Origin: Huiozyma naganishii CBS 8797
Lineage: Eukaryota; Ascomycota; Saccharomycetes; Saccharomycetales; Saccharomycetaceae
Reading direction: 5' to 3'
Assembly (NCBI RefSeq): GCF_000348985.1
Contig: NC_035927.1
Span: 248,001 to 312,000 of the forward strand
Length of the DNA stretch: 64,000 nt
The position numbers and the translations under genes are program-made. Each line of letters opens with the position of its first letter. Within the stretch, counting starts at the first letter, position 1. Of this stretch, positions 46,378 to 57,218 are shown piece by piece. Under the pieces are notes generated by a model that worked only from the letters and a program-made list of their open reading frames with translations, was not told where the DNA came from and did no database searches.

Positions 46378-46388
46378 TTTTATGTTTA
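46378..46388 (+). promoter_or_regulatory. Possible ARS consensus match
   Basis: TTTTATGTTTA matches the 11-bp S. cerevisiae ACS (WTTTAYRTTTW) exactly, in a T-rich gap of about 260 bp between SPG5 and SGS1. Such matches occur by chance in AT-rich DNA, so this is only a candidate origin. Confidence 0.2.
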
Positions 46389-46523
46389 TTTTTATTCACT
46401 TCAAAATCTTATTAGATGAGCTTGAGGCATTGGAGGAGCAGCTGTGTAACTAGTGTGTAGGTGCATCGCATTTCAACTTTCCAGCGAAAGAAGTACCCCA
46501 CATCTGCAGAACACAAACTGTAA

Positions 46524-49500
46524 ATGGTTTCCAAGCCGTCACATAATCTTAGAAGGGAACATAAATGGCTTAAGGAGACACGCACCATTGAAGAGGACAA
46601 GCAATTTGTGTTGCAACTAATTAATAAACAGTACACTAATAAGAGAGTGCAACAACATGCGACATACCAACCGGCGAAGACAACTGGAGTTAGTGCCGTG
46701 ACGGAAGTTCAGCCACCGGTTCTCCAAAATAGCATATATTCCGCCCCGGCAAATCACGAGAAGGTAACTAACAATAATCCGATAATAGCCAACAAGCCTG
46801 CTTTTAATGATACGACCCGTGTTGACTTTAACCCAAATATTAAGATTCCAGATTCTATGCTCCTTTCACATACTGAAAATGGTGCAGGCAAACAGCGACC
46901 GCCCCTGATCTCACGACCTCAGAATTTGATTGTCCGAAAACCCGCGGCAACATTGGATCTTCGAGATCAGATAATAGCCATACAAGCATCCCTGGTAGTT
47001 CAGTTACGTGCACAATCTAATATCATAACCAAAAGATGCACCATATTAGAATCTACTTCACTATCGGAAGACGCCAAGAAATCTGAGATATCTCAGAAAA
47101 TCGACCCAATCCTGAAAGCCGTACAGAGTAAGCTCACAAAGTTGGAAACTGACCTTACCGAATTACTGGTAAAGTATGAGTCTTTGAAAGAGGAGGCAAC
47201 TTCTTTTCCGATAGATGGCGACAAGAACAGTAGCGAACCTATTGTTGAGAGTTATAGCAAAACTACGTCTGGGAGTGTCGCAATATCCCCAACCCAAAAT
47301 AATATTCCACAGAACAACCTTGCCAAGAGTCAGCAAAGTGATGCTAAGAACTCTTCCACAATCATTCAACTTCTAGACGACGACGAAGATGGAATGGAGG
47401 AAGATAGCTCAAGTTTATTCCAACCAGACATACAAGTAACTCCATCTTCCGACCCAGAGGTTAATATGTCTACTCAGACCCGCGCGCCAATTGCCCGCAG
47501 AAGCTTGAGGGAAAGAATAGATGTCAATTACAAAATTCCTGAGATGGTAGACCCGTTCGACTATAAATTAGGACGACTCGATAAACCTTCGACGCAAGTA
47601 GACCATGATGACGACACCATGGAGGCTGAAGATGATGAAGGGTCTGACTATATGTCGACAAGAGACGAGGATAATATGGGTGGTAATGATTTGCGTGATA
47701 GTGATATAGACTTTGTTGTGAATGACGACGGTTCCGACGGGATTACTAACGAAGATGAGAATTACTCTACGCAGATTGCCGCCCGCGAGAAAGAAAACTT
47801 TGAGATTATTGTTTCGTCCCCTGAAGAAGAGGACGGCCACTGCGTCGAGGCCATTGATCTGTTACAAGAGAATGAAGGAGAGGAGGTAGAATACAACCCT
47901 CAATCATCACAGCACTTCGGTGCACAAAAGTATCAACCAGTGGCAAATGATACTATAAACCCAGCTACCAATACTACAGAAATGTCACATTCTGACTTGG
48001 AGCTAATTGCCGATGATATCGAGCAAGACATTGAGGATGACGATGATGAATTTCTCGATAGTGAGCTCGAGAAATTTGACGAGGAACGCGAAAATAAAAC
48101 GCAGAAGATAAACATGTTGGAATTGGATAATGACCTGAAAATCATATCAGAGAGGAAACTGGATAAAAACGAAACGGCAATGGCGTTTGACTCCTTGCCA
48201 TTGATTAAAAAGGAACATGGAGATTCTGAAACTAAAGATGATTTCGATGACTTATCTCTGTTCGATGATCTCGAGTTGGAGAACTACGCAAATAAGAACT
48301 CAACGCCACAAGCAAACCCAGGCGGTAAATATCCTTGGTCAGGAGAGTTATCTAATAAATTGCATGAGGTTTTTAAACTACCCGGTTTTAGGTCAAACCA
48401 AGAGGAGGCGATCAATGCGACCTTAGAAGGCAAGGACGTTTTTGTTTTGATGCCAACCGGGGGTGGTAAATCTCTGTGCTATCAGTTGCCAGCGGTGGTT
48501 CGTTCCGGTAAAACAAGGGGCACTACAATAGTCATTTCACCACTAATATCGTTGATGCAAGATCAAGTTGAGCATCTATTGGCGAGAAATATTAAGGCTT
48601 GTATGTTTAGTTCAAGAGGTACGGCAGAAGAAAGAAGACAAACGTTCAATCTTTTCATCCACGGTCTTCTTGATTTAATTTATATTTCTCCCGAAATGAT
48701 AAGCGCTTCTGAGCAATGTAAGAAAGCCATTAGAAAACTACATGAAGACGGTAATTTGGCACGTGTAGTAATCGATGAGGCACATTGTGTTTCAAACTGG
48801 GGTCACGATTTCCGTCCTGACTATAAAGAACTGAAAATATTCAAAAGGGAGTTTCCAGATATACCAATGATGGCATTGACGGCAACGGCAAGTGAACAGG
48901 TCAGAATGGACATTATTCATAACCTAGAATTGAAGAATCCCGTTTTCCTGAAACAGAGCTTCAATAGAACAAATTTGTTCTACGAGGTTAAAAAGAAGTC
49001 AAAAAACACTATCTATGAGATATGTGATGAGATTAAAAGGAAGTTTAGAAACCAAACTGGTATTATTTACTGCCATTCGAAGAACTCATGTGAACAGACA
49101 GCTACACAACTGCAGAGAAATAGAATTAAGTGTGCATACTACCATGCCGGGTTGGAACCCGAAGAGAGGTTTAAAATCCAGAAATCGTGGCAAACAGATG
49201 AGATTCAAGTTATATGTGCCACTGTCGCATTTGGCATGGGTATCGACAAGCCGGATGTAAGATTTGTTTATCATTTTACCATCCCGCGTACTCTAGAAGG
49301 ATACTATCAAGAAACCGGGCGTGCAGGGAGAGACGGGAAGTACTCGTATTGTACAACCTATTTCTCCTTTAGGGATATCAGGAACATGCAGACAATGATT
49401 CAAAAGGACGAAAATCTAGACAGAGAAAACAAGGAAAAGCACTTGGCAAAATTACAACAAGTGCTAGGATACTGCGATAATATGACTGATTGCAGGAGAA

Positions 49501-50645
49501 AACTAGTCTTGTCATACTTCAATGAGGATTTTGATGCCGCACTTTGCCACAAAAACTGTGACAATTGTAAAAATAGACAAAGCTCTCAGACTGAAGAAAG
49601 GGATATGACTGAAATATCTAGACATATTGGAGAACTGATGGAATCGTTGAACGGTAGCCGTGTGACGTTAATTCAGTGCCAAGATATATTTAAGGGTTCA
49701 CGGAGCTCTAAAGTTATCCAGGGAGGCTATGACAAACTTTCGCACTATGGTTACGGTAGAAATATGAGCAAGTCGGATGTAGAAAGAATTTTCTTTCATC
49801 TTATTACAATAAGAGTGCTTAGGGAATACTCCGTTATGAACAATCGAGGATTCCCCCTAACATACGTTCAAAAGGGGTCCAATTTTTCAAAGCTAATGTC
49901 GAACAAATTGACTGTCAAAATGCAGTTTGTGTCTCCGCCAACATCAAGGCCTCAAACAGCCAATAAATCTCATTCTCATGACAGAGCCCCTACCTCCAGT
50001 GCCGCCCATAGTCCGCCAATGAATGCCAATCTCAACAACAATAGCAATGTTCCATCCTTCATCAGTGCGAAACAACATCTGAGGTCGTTTACCTACAGTG
50101 GTGAAACCCCGCAAAATCGGCAGCATGTAAAGCCTATTGCTTTGAATAACGACAGAAGCGTGTCTCACTCGACTCAGCAACTCTCTGATTTGACGGACGC
50201 GTACAATAAACTTAAGGAAGTTTCGTTAAGCCTCGGGCATCGAACAAACCCACCAACAGTCAACTTTCTGCCGGATAGTCTGCTTCGAAAGATAGCGAGG
50301 TGTCTGCCTGTAACAGAAGAGGAGTTTTCAAGCTTTCCAGAGTTAAGACGCCAAGATCATAAAAAATTTAAATACATAAGACCAACGATCATGGAGTTGA
50401 GGAAAAGGAGAATGGCTATGGAGCTAGCAAGTGTCGATAACAGCAGTTTAGTATTGAGTCACTGCAGTACTCTCCCCGATGTTAACACTTCTGGGTTTGC
50501 CGCTACTGGCTCCAGGTCTAAATTTTTTGGTGCCGATAATGAAGGACCTAATAATGAGACGGCTATCCAAAACGTGTTACAGAGCATTGTTGGTTCCAAC
50601 TCCAATAATTTTTCTTCCACTACCTCATATGATAAAAGAAGATAA
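46524..50645 (+). CDS. SGS1: RecQ-family DNA helicase SGS1
   Basis: 3'-5' helicase (BLM ortholog) that works with Top3-Rmi1 to dissolve double Holliday junctions and with Dna2 in resection. It has 1373 residues (S. cerevisiae 1447). The N-terminal 600 residues are acidic and disordered; the first 100 would bind Top3. The helicase core starts near residue 620: Walker A PTGGGKS (about 645-651), SPLISLMQDQV, the DEAH box (about 751-754, IDEAHCVSNWGHDFRPDY), and QETGRAGRDG. The RQC zinc Cys residues (CDNMTDCRR, CHKNCDNC) follow, then the winged helix and an HRDC domain near residues 1220-1300 (TNPPTVNFLPDSLLRKIARC). It is divergent from SPG5 as YMR190C is from YMR191W. Confidence 0.97.
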   Translation: MVSKPSHNLRREHKWLKETRTIEEDKQFVLQLINKQYTNKRVQQHATYQPAKTTGVSAVTEVQPPVLQNSIYSAPANHEKVTNNNPIIANKPAFNDTTRVDFNPNIKIPDSMLLSHTENGAGKQRPPLISRPQNLIVRKPAATLDLRDQIIAIQASLVVQLRAQSNIITKRCTILESTSLSEDAKKSEISQKIDPILKAVQSKLTKLETDLTELLVKYESLKEEATSFPIDGDKNSSEPIVESYSKTTSGSVAISPTQNNIPQNNLAKSQQSDAKNSSTIIQLLDDDEDGMEEDSSSLFQPDIQVTPSSDPEVNMSTQTRAPIARRSLRERIDVNYKIPEMVDPFDYKLGRLDKPSTQVDHDDDTMEAEDDEGSDYMSTRDEDNMGGNDLRDSDIDFVVNDDGSDGITNEDENYSTQIAAREKENFEIIVSSPEEEDGHCVEAIDLLQENEGEEVEYNPQSSQHFGAQKYQPVANDTINPATNTTEMSHSDLELIADDIEQDIEDDDDEFLDSELEKFDEERENKTQKINMLELDNDLKIISERKLDKNETAMAFDSLPLIKKEHGDSETKDDFDDLSLFDDLELENYANKNSTPQANPGGKYPWSGELSNKLHEVFKLPGFRSNQEEAINATLEGKDVFVLMPTGGGKSLCYQLPAVVRSGKTRGTTIVISPLISLMQDQVEHLLARNIKACMFSSRGTAEERRQTFNLFIHGLLDLIYISPEMISASEQCKKAIRKLHEDGNLARVVIDEAHCVSNWGHDFRPDYKELKIFKREFPDIPMMALTATASEQVRMDIIHNLELKNPVFLKQSFNRTNLFYEVKKKSKNTIYEICDEIKRKFRNQTGIIYCHSKNSCEQTATQLQRNRIKCAYYHAGLEPEERFKIQKSWQTDEIQVICATVAFGMGIDKPDVRFVYHFTIPRTLEGYYQETGRAGRDGKYSYCTTYFSFRDIRNMQTMIQKDENLDRENKEKHLAKLQQVLGYCDNMTDCRRKLVLSYFNEDFDAALCHKNCDNCKNRQSSQTEERDMTEISRHIGELMESLNGSRVTLIQCQDIFKGSRSSKVIQGGYDKLSHYGYGRNMSKSDVERIFFHLITIRVLREYSVMNNRGFPLTYVQKGSNFSKLMSNKLTVKMQFVSPPTSRPQTANKSHSHDRAPTSSAAHSPPMNANLNNNSNVPSFISAKQHLRSFTYSGETPQNRQHVKPIALNNDRSVSHSTQQLSDLTDAYNKLKEVSLSLGHRTNPPTVNFLPDSLLRKIARCLPVTEEEFSSFPELRRQDHKKFKYIRPTIMELRKRRMAMELASVDNSSLVLSHCSTLPDVNTSGFAATGSRSKFFGADNEGPNNETAIQNVLQSIVGSNSNNFSSTTSYDKRR

Positions 50646-50833
50646 TCTGAAGCCAGATGCTAACTCATTAGCGAGCTACACCCCTTTTCAGGTAGTATAG
50701 TGACCGATGGCATTATACCCACTTTCATTATATACATTTTCTATTTTGAATTCAAATATTGCATTATTTTACAGTTTTCCTGGTATCAGAAGATTTACAT
50801 ATTGAGGGACGAGACATAGTGCTATCGGTGTAT

Positions 50834-53800
50834 CTAATCCTGAGAATTGGCAACCTCTTCCACAGTTGGACAGGAGCATATCAAGTTCAAATCACCGTAA
50901 GTATCATCCAATCTTGTAACAACAGGCCAAAACTTGTTATAATTCAAGTAAGGTAGCGGATAAGCCGCAAGTTCTCTTGAATAGCCACGGGTGTCCCAGT
51001 CTTTTGAAGAAATCAAATCCTCCAAGGAATGTGGGGCATTTTTCAATACTTGACCCTCCGGTTTCCCAGCAACAAAAGCATCGATCTCACCTTTAATAGA
51101 AATCATGGCATCCACAAATCTATCAAGCTCTTCCAGGTTTTCAGACTCTGTAGGTTCTATCATCAGCGTGCCTGGAACGGGGAAAGCTAGGGTAGGAGCG
51201 TGGAACCCATAATCTTGTAACCGCTTAGCAACATCAATTGCCTCCACATGGTGCTCTTTATATTCCCTCAAATCCACGATGAACTCGTGGGCACAATGCT
51301 TCAAATCGCTCTTCTCATTGACAAATAAAATTTTATAATACTTCTTCAACCGGGTCATCATGTAATTAGCATTCAGCATAGCCATGATACTCGCAAATGG
51401 TAAGCCTTCATTACCCATCATCTTGATAAAAGCGTACGAGATAGGTAGGACTAAAGCGTTACCATAAGCAGCAGAGCTGACCGCATCGATCGCTTTAGAT
51501 GAAGTCGCATTTGTTGGAGGTGCAATAGCATGGCCTGGAAGATAATCTTTCAAGTGACTTCTAACACCAATGGCCCCAACACCAGGACCTCCGCCACCGT
51601 GTGGGATAGCAAAAGTTTTGTGTAGATTTAAGTGACAAACATCAGCGCCCAGGAACCCTGGAGATGTTAGACCTAATTGTGCATTCATGTTGGCACCATC
51701 CAAGTACACCTGTCCCCCATGTGCATGGACAGTGTCAATAGCTTCTCTGACACCCGGTTCATAGAGACCGTACGTCGATGGATATGTGATCATGATGGCT
51801 GCTAAGGCATCTTTGTTTTTTCTTGCTTTCAGTTTCAAGTCTTCTAGGTCGAGAGATCCGTTTTCCAAACACTTCACAGGTACGACTTTTAGCCCACTCA
51901 TTGCCGCTGATGCAGGGTTCGTACCGTGCGCAGAGTCTGGAATTAAACATATATTTCTATGGGTTTGACCAATACCATTCAAGTATGTTCTGATAACTCT
52001 CAGCCCAGTATATTCACCTTGTGCACCTGAGTTTGGTTGTAGAGAAACGGCATCAAACCCTGTGATAGAAGCCAAGTCCTTCTCCAGGTTCTCTGCCAGT
52101 TCATGAAACCCTTTAACTTGTTCACTTGGTTGGAATGGGTGTAGGTTACCGAATTCTGGCCATGAGATTGGCATCATCTCCACTGTGCTGTTCAACTTCA
52201 TGGTACAAGAGCCCAATGGGATCATCGAATTAGCAAGTGATAAGTCTCTGGATTGTAAACGGTGCAGGTACCTTAGCATTGCAGTTTCACTGTGATGTTT
52301 ATTAAAAGCTTCTTGAAGCAATATCTCTCCCTCGCGTGAAAGTTCTACTGGGAATTCAGGAAGCTTGCTTGGTAGTGCGCCATCGGGACTCGCGTCGTTG
52401 TTAAATAGCTTAATCAGTTTCGAAAGATCCTCCTCCGTGACTGTTTCATCTAATGACAGTGATACGGTATTATCATCAACTTTGAACAGATTCATGTTAT
52501 ACTGCTCCAATGCTCTTTGCAAAAACTGGTCTGCAATTAAGCCATCCCCAAGTTTAACGGTTAGGGTGTCAAACCAGTTTGCGCATAAAACTGAATGTTT
52601 GGAAGAGTTGTTGATCGAGTTTGCCAGTATGGTCGTCATGGCATATATCCTCTTTGCAATATCTTTCAACCCCTGTGGACCGTGGTAAACAGCGTAATTG
52701 GCTGCGATATTGGCCAGTAGCGCTTGGGCAGTACAGATATTGGAGGTGGCCTTGTCACGTTTGATGTGCTGTTCTCTCGTTTGCAATGCCAATCTCAAGG
52801 CTCTCTTCCCCAGCCTATCCTTGGAAACACCAACGATTCTTCCCGGGATCTTTCTACTCAATTTGTCTGTCACAGCAAAGAAAGCAGCATGTGGACCACC
52901 GAATCCCATGGGGACGCCAAATCTTTGGGAGGACCCCAATGCGATATCAGCGTTGAATTCGGCAGGTGGTTTCATTAGAGTCAATGCCATCAGATCGGTG
53001 TTCATTGTTAAAAGCCCTTTATTAGCGTGAATCGCCTCGGACACTTCTTGCAACGCCTCCTGTGCAATAATGGACCCATCTGTAGCAGGGTACTGAACCA
53101 TACAGCCACATACTTGATCATCTTCCAAAAGTGGCAAAACGGTTTCCGAATCGTAAAGATCAGTCTCCACTAACTCGATACCGAAGGGCTGTGCTCTTGT
53201 CTTCAAAACAGATTTAGTCTGTTCGTGCAATCTCTTGTCAATAATGTACTTCAATTTCTTCTTCCTGGAGTTGTTGAAGGATAAGAGCATTGCCTCCCCA
53301 GCGGCTGTACCTTCGTCCAAAAGGGACGCATTGGCAATGGGCAGCCCTGTCAAATCGGAAATAATAGTTTGGAAGTTAAGCAAGGATTCCAATCTCCCCT
53401 GTGAGATTTCTGGCTGATATGGCGTGTACGATGTGTACCATTCTGGGCATTCCAAGACATTTCTTTGGATAACAGGGGGTAATATTGTACCGTAGTAACC
53501 CTTCCCAATAAGATTTTTCACCTGATACTGATTTTTATTGGCGAGATGCCTTAAATGTTTCAACATCTCTTGTTCTGTAAATCCCTTCTGTGGGGCACCG
53601 ATCCCCAACGGCTTCAACTGCAAGATCTTAGAGGGTACCACAGCGGCAACAAATTCCTGGAGATCATTGTAGCCCATCGTTTCCAGCATCCCACTGGTAT
53701 CATTAGGCGATGGCCCAATGTGTCTTCTCAAAAAAGTGTCCAGTGGTCTCCCGAGTTCCGCGGACCCTGTACTGCTATACAATTGACCATACTGGTTCGA

Positions 53801-53947
53801 CGAAACGTCAGTTTTTCCGGCAGAGGAATGATTCCCTCTCTGAGGGACAACCACAGACCCACAACAGATCCCAGTGGCTCTAAAAGCGCGATTTCTCAAA
53901 ACATACCTCGTTTGCGCCAATGTCCCCAAAAACCTACCCTTGAGCAT
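50834..53947 (-). CDS. GCV2: Glycine decarboxylase P-protein GCV2, mitochondrial
   Basis: PLP-dependent P subunit of the mitochondrial glycine cleavage complex. The first ATG at 53947 ([20 protein letters not shown]) gives 1037 residues, the S. cerevisiae length, and provides a basic presequence. Visible motifs: [25 protein letters not shown], the glycine-rich loop [15 protein letters not shown] preceded by the PLP lysine in NLHKTF, and [18 protein letters not shown]. The upstream region has three TGACTC sites (Gcn4/Bas1), fitting the known control of GCV genes. It is divergent from MRPS17 across 800 bp, as YMR189W is from YMR188C. Confidence 0.97.
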   Translation of the reverse strand: MLKGRFLGTLAQTRYVLRNRAFRATGICCGSVVVPQRGNHSSAGKTDVSSNQYGQLYSSTGSAELGRPLDTFLRRHIGPSPNDTSGMLETMGYNDLQEFVAAVVPSKILQLKPLGIGAPQKGFTEQEMLKHLRHLANKNQYQVKNLIGKGYYGTILPPVIQRNVLECPEWYTSYTPYQPEISQGRLESLLNFQTIISDLTGLPIANASLLDEGTAAGEAMLLSFNNSRKKKLKYIIDKRLHEQTKSVLKTRAQPFGIELVETDLYDSETVLPLLEDDQVCGCMVQYPATDGSIIAQEALQEVSEAIHANKGLLTMNTDLMALTLMKPPAEFNADIALGSSQRFGVPMGFGGPHAAFFAVTDKLSRKIPGRIVGVSKDRLGKRALRLALQTREQHIKRDKATSNICTAQALLANIAANYAVYHGPQGLKDIAKRIYAMTTILANSINNSSKHSVLCANWFDTLTVKLGDGLIADQFLQRALEQYNMNLFKVDDNTVSLSLDETVTEEDLSKLIKLFNNDASPDGALPSKLPEFPVELSREGEILLQEAFNKHHSETAMLRYLHRLQSRDLSLANSMIPLGSCTMKLNSTVEMMPISWPEFGNLHPFQPSEQVKGFHELAENLEKDLASITGFDAVSLQPNSGAQGEYTGLRVIRTYLNGIGQTHRNICLIPDSAHGTNPASAAMSGLKVVPVKCLENGSLDLEDLKLKARKNKDALAAIMITYPSTYGLYEPGVREAIDTVHAHGGQVYLDGANMNAQLGLTSPGFLGADVCHLNLHKTFAIPHGGGGPGVGAIGVRSHLKDYLPGHAIAPPTNATSSKAIDAVSSAAYGNALVLPISYAFIKMMGNEGLPFASIMAMLNANYMMTRLKKYYKILFVNEKSDLKHCAHEFIVDLREYKEHHVEAIDVAKRLQDYGFHAPTLAFPVPGTLMIEPTESENLEELDRFVDAMISIKGEIDAFVAGKPEGQVLKNAPHSLEDLISSKDWDTRGYSRELAAYPLPYLNYNKFWPVVTRLDDTYGDLNLICSCPTVEEVANSQD

Positions 53948-54146
53948 CTTACGAAAACTTTGAGCTACTAGCAATTGAGGAATTGAGGAAAATAGCCGCA
54001 GAAAGTCAGTCTAACGGGGATTGAGGAAAGGACGTGTGAAACACAGAGAAGACAACTCCCCATCCGCGACGCAGCCTCGCTTATATAAGTCTGTACCATC
54101 GTTATCAGTTGCCCGTTGCGATGCTATCACTGAGATTCTAACGATC

Positions 54147-54228
54147 TGACTCCTTTACCCCGGTCGAGCGTCTATCGAAGTCAAAATCTGCGTGACTCCA
54201 GAAAGCAGTAAGGGCATATCTCTGACTC
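54147..54228 (+). promoter_or_regulatory. Three TGACTC sites (Gcn4/Bas1) upstream of GCV2
   Basis: TGACTC occurs at 54147-54152, 54193-54198 and 54223-54228, about 200-280 bp before the GCV2 start. Gcn4 and Bas1-Bas2 bind this core, and both activate GCV genes in S. cerevisiae. Confidence 0.7.
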
Positions 54229-54273
54229 CGGTTTTTGGTGTAGAAAGAGGAAATATCACAATACACGGTTAGT

Positions 54274-54313
54274 CACGTGTAATTTTGAATCACGTGAAAT
54301 TTCAAATCACGTG
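54274..54313. promoter_or_regulatory. Phased triplet of TCACGTG sites
   Basis: CACGTG at 54274-54279, 54291-54296 and 54308-54313: exactly 17 bp apart, each preceded by T to give the Cbf1 consensus TCACGTG, with AATTTTGAA / AAATTTCAAA spacers. Confidence 0.75.
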
Positions 54314-54747
54314 CTTCATTTTGTTATATGTCACGTCACACGGCGGGTTTCTGCTGGCAGGGGTTGCCCGGCCGGGAAGTCCCCCCACCAGTTAAAGTGA
54401 TGTATCTGAGACCTCTCCAGTTGTCTATGTCTATGTGTGTGTATCCACACAGTTTTGCAATCCATAATATCTATATTATAGGGAACAGATTGCAATGTAT
54501 ACATTGTCCACACTCATTCTGTAAATACAGTATGTGATAAAAACTAACTCAGCGCACGCATTCTAATATATATATTGTTTTTTTAATTGATTTATTTCAT
54601 ATGTAATTTTGTAAAAGTAAGCTAGACGGTGATAATACGAACGCATTGTGGAGGGAGCAGTTTAGACGAGAGTAGTTCTGCAGGTTGATTGCAGGGAGTG
54701 TTGTGTAACGTCAGGTGGCCATAGCATAAAAAAAGAGTGGCGGAAGA

Positions 54748-55446
54748 ATGGCGAGACAAAATTTCATTGGGATGGTCGTGTCCCAGGGGAAGATGCAGAA
54801 GACGGTTAAGGTGCGGATCGAGAGGAAAGTGTTCGACAAGAGAATTAATAAGGAGCTGTTCCGTCGGAAGGATTTTCTGGTGCATGACGAGGAGGAGATA
54901 TCGAGGGAAGGCGATATGGTGAGAATTGAGGCGACGAGGCCGCTTTCGAAGAGGAAATTCTTTTCCATTGCGGAGATCATCAAGAATAAAGGTCAGCAAT
55001 TTGCACAGTTCGAGTCGAAGGCCAAAATTGACGTTGCCAGGGAGGAGGCAGTGAAATCGCAGGAGTTTCTAGATAGGAGGTTGCAAAGGCAGGAAAGTGA
55101 CACGGATGGCGTTCTTTTAAGAGACATAAGGACTATCCAACTGGCTCTCACCAACAGCGACCAGTCCCCTGAGGAGTTGGCCAAGATTAAGCAAAAGTAT
55201 GGCATCCAAGAATTTTCGCCGGCAACGGTCAAGCAGCTGTTGCAACTGGATATATCGTCCATGGAGGAGCAGCTAGAAACGAAGAGAAACAAACTAGACA
55301 ATATGCAACGGAGATTACAAGAGTTGATCACTGACGAAGATGCCAGCACTAAGTTTCTAAACGACCACGGAATCGCTGATCCAAGTGTCCTGCAGAAGAA
55401 CATCAGAAAAAATATTATTAGGAAACATCTTTTGAAAGAGCTTTAA
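54748..55446 (+). CDS. MRPS17: Mitochondrial small-subunit ribosomal protein uS17m (MRPS17)
   Basis: A 232-residue mitochondrial ribosomal protein (S. cerevisiae 237). The S17 core is residues 1-75: [20 protein letters not shown], then [20 protein letters not shown] and [21 protein letters not shown] mostly helical, charged extension of about 150 residues follows, as in other yeast Mrps17 proteins, and holds a predicted coiled coil ([20 protein letters not shown]). There is no long separate presequence. Synteny with GCV2 matches YMR188C. Confidence 0.94.
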   Translation: MARQNFIGMVVSQGKMQKTVKVRIERKVFDKRINKELFRRKDFLVHDEEEISREGDMVRIEATRPLSKRKFFSIAEIIKNKGQQFAQFESKAKIDVAREEAVKSQEFLDRRLQRQESDTDGVLLRDIRTIQLALTNSDQSPEELAKIKQKYGIQEFSPATVKQLLQLDISSMEEQLETKRNKLDNMQRRLQELITDEDASTKFLNDHGIADPSVLQKNIRKNIIRKHLLKEL

Positions 55447-55681
55447 ATAAGCATCTTTTCCTTTGTTTGTTTCTACAGTCATTACTCTACATTTTCCCCA
55501 ACCCCATGGAACACTTCTTGTATATAATTAACTTCCTGATAATACACCGCATATAACATTAAAACTTCAACTATTCCTGCTTCACAAACCTATTATTTTT
55601 ATTTAAATTTCCTCAAAAATTAGGATTTCTGAGGCTTAAAGGGGAGGAGGCACATACAGCTCATCGCACGCAGCCCAAAAG

Positions 55682-57067
55682 ATGTGGTCGAATAACTGGA
55701 AGAGGAACGAAAAGGTTGACGAACCCTTCACGTGTTGGATATGCTTGGAAACGGAGGATGATCCTGACAGAAAGGCGCAACTGTGGTTCAAACATCGGTG
55801 TGGCTGTCACTTGCAGCTTCACAAACTGTGTTATTTAAAAATGGTTTATCACAGCATGGACGATAACTCAAGCTTTATTATTCCGTATGAGCTAAAATTC
55901 ATTGACATAAGAAGGGAGAGACTGACTGGTTTCATCGAACAAAACTCGATAATAGGAAGGAATTTTTTCCCCATACCGTTTTCCAGATTCAGATTAAACC
56001 TTTGGGATGTTTTGCCCTCCCCGATCCGATTTTTGTTAATACCTTATTTGAACATCCTGAACATACCTATACTTTTTGCCCACACTTTTACACTGTCAGA
56101 GGACTCAGTGAATGCGCGCGGTAGCGACGTCAACGTGCAGACGATCAAAGATCTAATCAGGTTTTCTGCTCCAGCTCCCCCCTCCTGCCCACAGTGCCAT
56201 AAGGACATTATACCCTCAAACCAGCTCAATTTCATTCCTAAATCATACGTGTTTTCAATCAGTGAGATTGCCACTAACGTACTCGATGTCGTCAACCCAC
56301 TTGCCATCACAATGGCATCGCTCCTCAACCCAGCAAAAAATTGGTGCCAGATGTCAATCTGGCAATTGAGGCATTTGTTTCCTGAGGATCAACTAAGGAT
56401 TCTGCTCAATATGAGCACCACAAAGGCGCTTGATGTGTACGTTCTGTCTAAAAGTGGCTGGTCCAGTGTCCCGACGTACACTAAAATTTTAATAATGGGG
56501 TTCCCTGTATATCTATTCAGTCTTTTGACTGACGGGATAAAGGGCACTTCTTTGGTACTGTGGGTGATAAACGAGGCCCAATGGTGTTGGCCTCTTATGG
56601 CTTCTTGGAGATTGAAGGCTATGAATGAGACTTTGGGGTTCGACGTGAACTACATGTCAAAATGCTTGATGTATTCCAGGATAAGTTTCTGGTTATTGAA
56701 AAGGGTATGGCGTTTGGTTGTTGGTAAGGGGAACGCAAAGACAAAGGAGGAACCGCCTTCAAGTGTATCTTTATCTACACTTTTTGCCAAGGCATTGGTG
56801 TGGCCATTTATAGGATCGAAAGTGGGACAGGCACTGGACTACATAATAACAATTTTGAGGAGACGCTTTCAATGGAACCAAATTGTTGATGAGGCATCAC
56901 CCAACCAATTGCGCATGATTTATAACTTTATTGGTTGTGGACTAACCGCCGTGGTGAACTATGTGCTTGAACGCTACGTAGACAGAGAACGCTGCAGAAG
57001 AGCGCGTTACATCGACGCACTGTTGAAGTCCACTATCGAAGAAGACGAAGGTGGTGCACTTGACTGA
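55682..57067 (+). CDS. Probable membrane protein with split RING-CH-like zinc motif (YMR187C ortholog)
   Basis: A 461-residue protein (S. cerevisiae YMR187C about 430, uncharacterised). The N-terminus has a Cys/His ladder, C18-x2-C21-x18-C40-x-C42-x4-H47-x2-C50 (FTCWICLETED ... RCGCHLQLHKLC), and a further CPQC pair at C169/C172. Order and residue types resemble a RING-CH (MARCH-type) finger, but the spacing between C42 and H47 is short and about 118 residues intervene before the last pair. Hydrophobic stretches occur in this insert (IRFLLIPYLNILNIPILFAH) and later (ILIMGFPVYLFSLL). The position between MRPS17 and HSC82 and the strand match YMR187C. A ubiquitin-ligase role is my inference only. 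Confidence 0.75.
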   Translation: MWSNNWKRNEKVDEPFTCWICLETEDDPDRKAQLWFKHRCGCHLQLHKLCYLKMVYHSMDDNSSFIIPYELKFIDIRRERLTGFIEQNSIIGRNFFPIPFSRFRLNLWDVLPSPIRFLLIPYLNILNIPILFAHTFTLSEDSVNARGSDVNVQTIKDLIRFSAPAPPSCPQCHKDIIPSNQLNFIPKSYVFSISEIATNVLDVVNPLAITMASLLNPAKNWCQMSIWQLRHLFPEDQLRILLNMSTTKALDVYVLSKSGWSSVPTYTKILIMGFPVYLFSLLTDGIKGTSLVLWVINEAQWCWPLMASWRLKAMNETLGFDVNYMSKCLMYSRISFWLLKRVWRLVVGKGNAKTKEEPPSSVSLSTLFAKALVWPFIGSKVGQALDYIITILRRRFQWNQIVDEASPNQLRMIYNFIGCGLTAVVNYVLERYVDRERCRRARYIDALLKSTIEEDEGGALD

Positions 57068-57218
57068 TTGCCGAGACGTTATTAAGGATTGATGTGATTC
57101 AACTATCCACGTTATATTTTATAAGTTATATAATAGATTGTAGTAGGTACTTATTTATGCATACATTAATATTATTTTGTTGTTTTCTCATGTTTGTTTT
57201 GTATATGCCCGACAAAAC

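Larger units (their letters stand above)
53948..54747. promoter_or_regulatory. GCV2-MRPS17 divergent promoter, 800 bp without a gene
   Basis: Holds TGACTC at 54147-54152, 54193-54198 and 54223-54228 and a triplet of TCACGTG at about 54273-54313, both listed separately. A CACGTC lies further on, near 54332. TATATATA-type sequence near 54567-54575 lies before MRPS17. Short frames on both strands look random. Confidence 0.65.
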
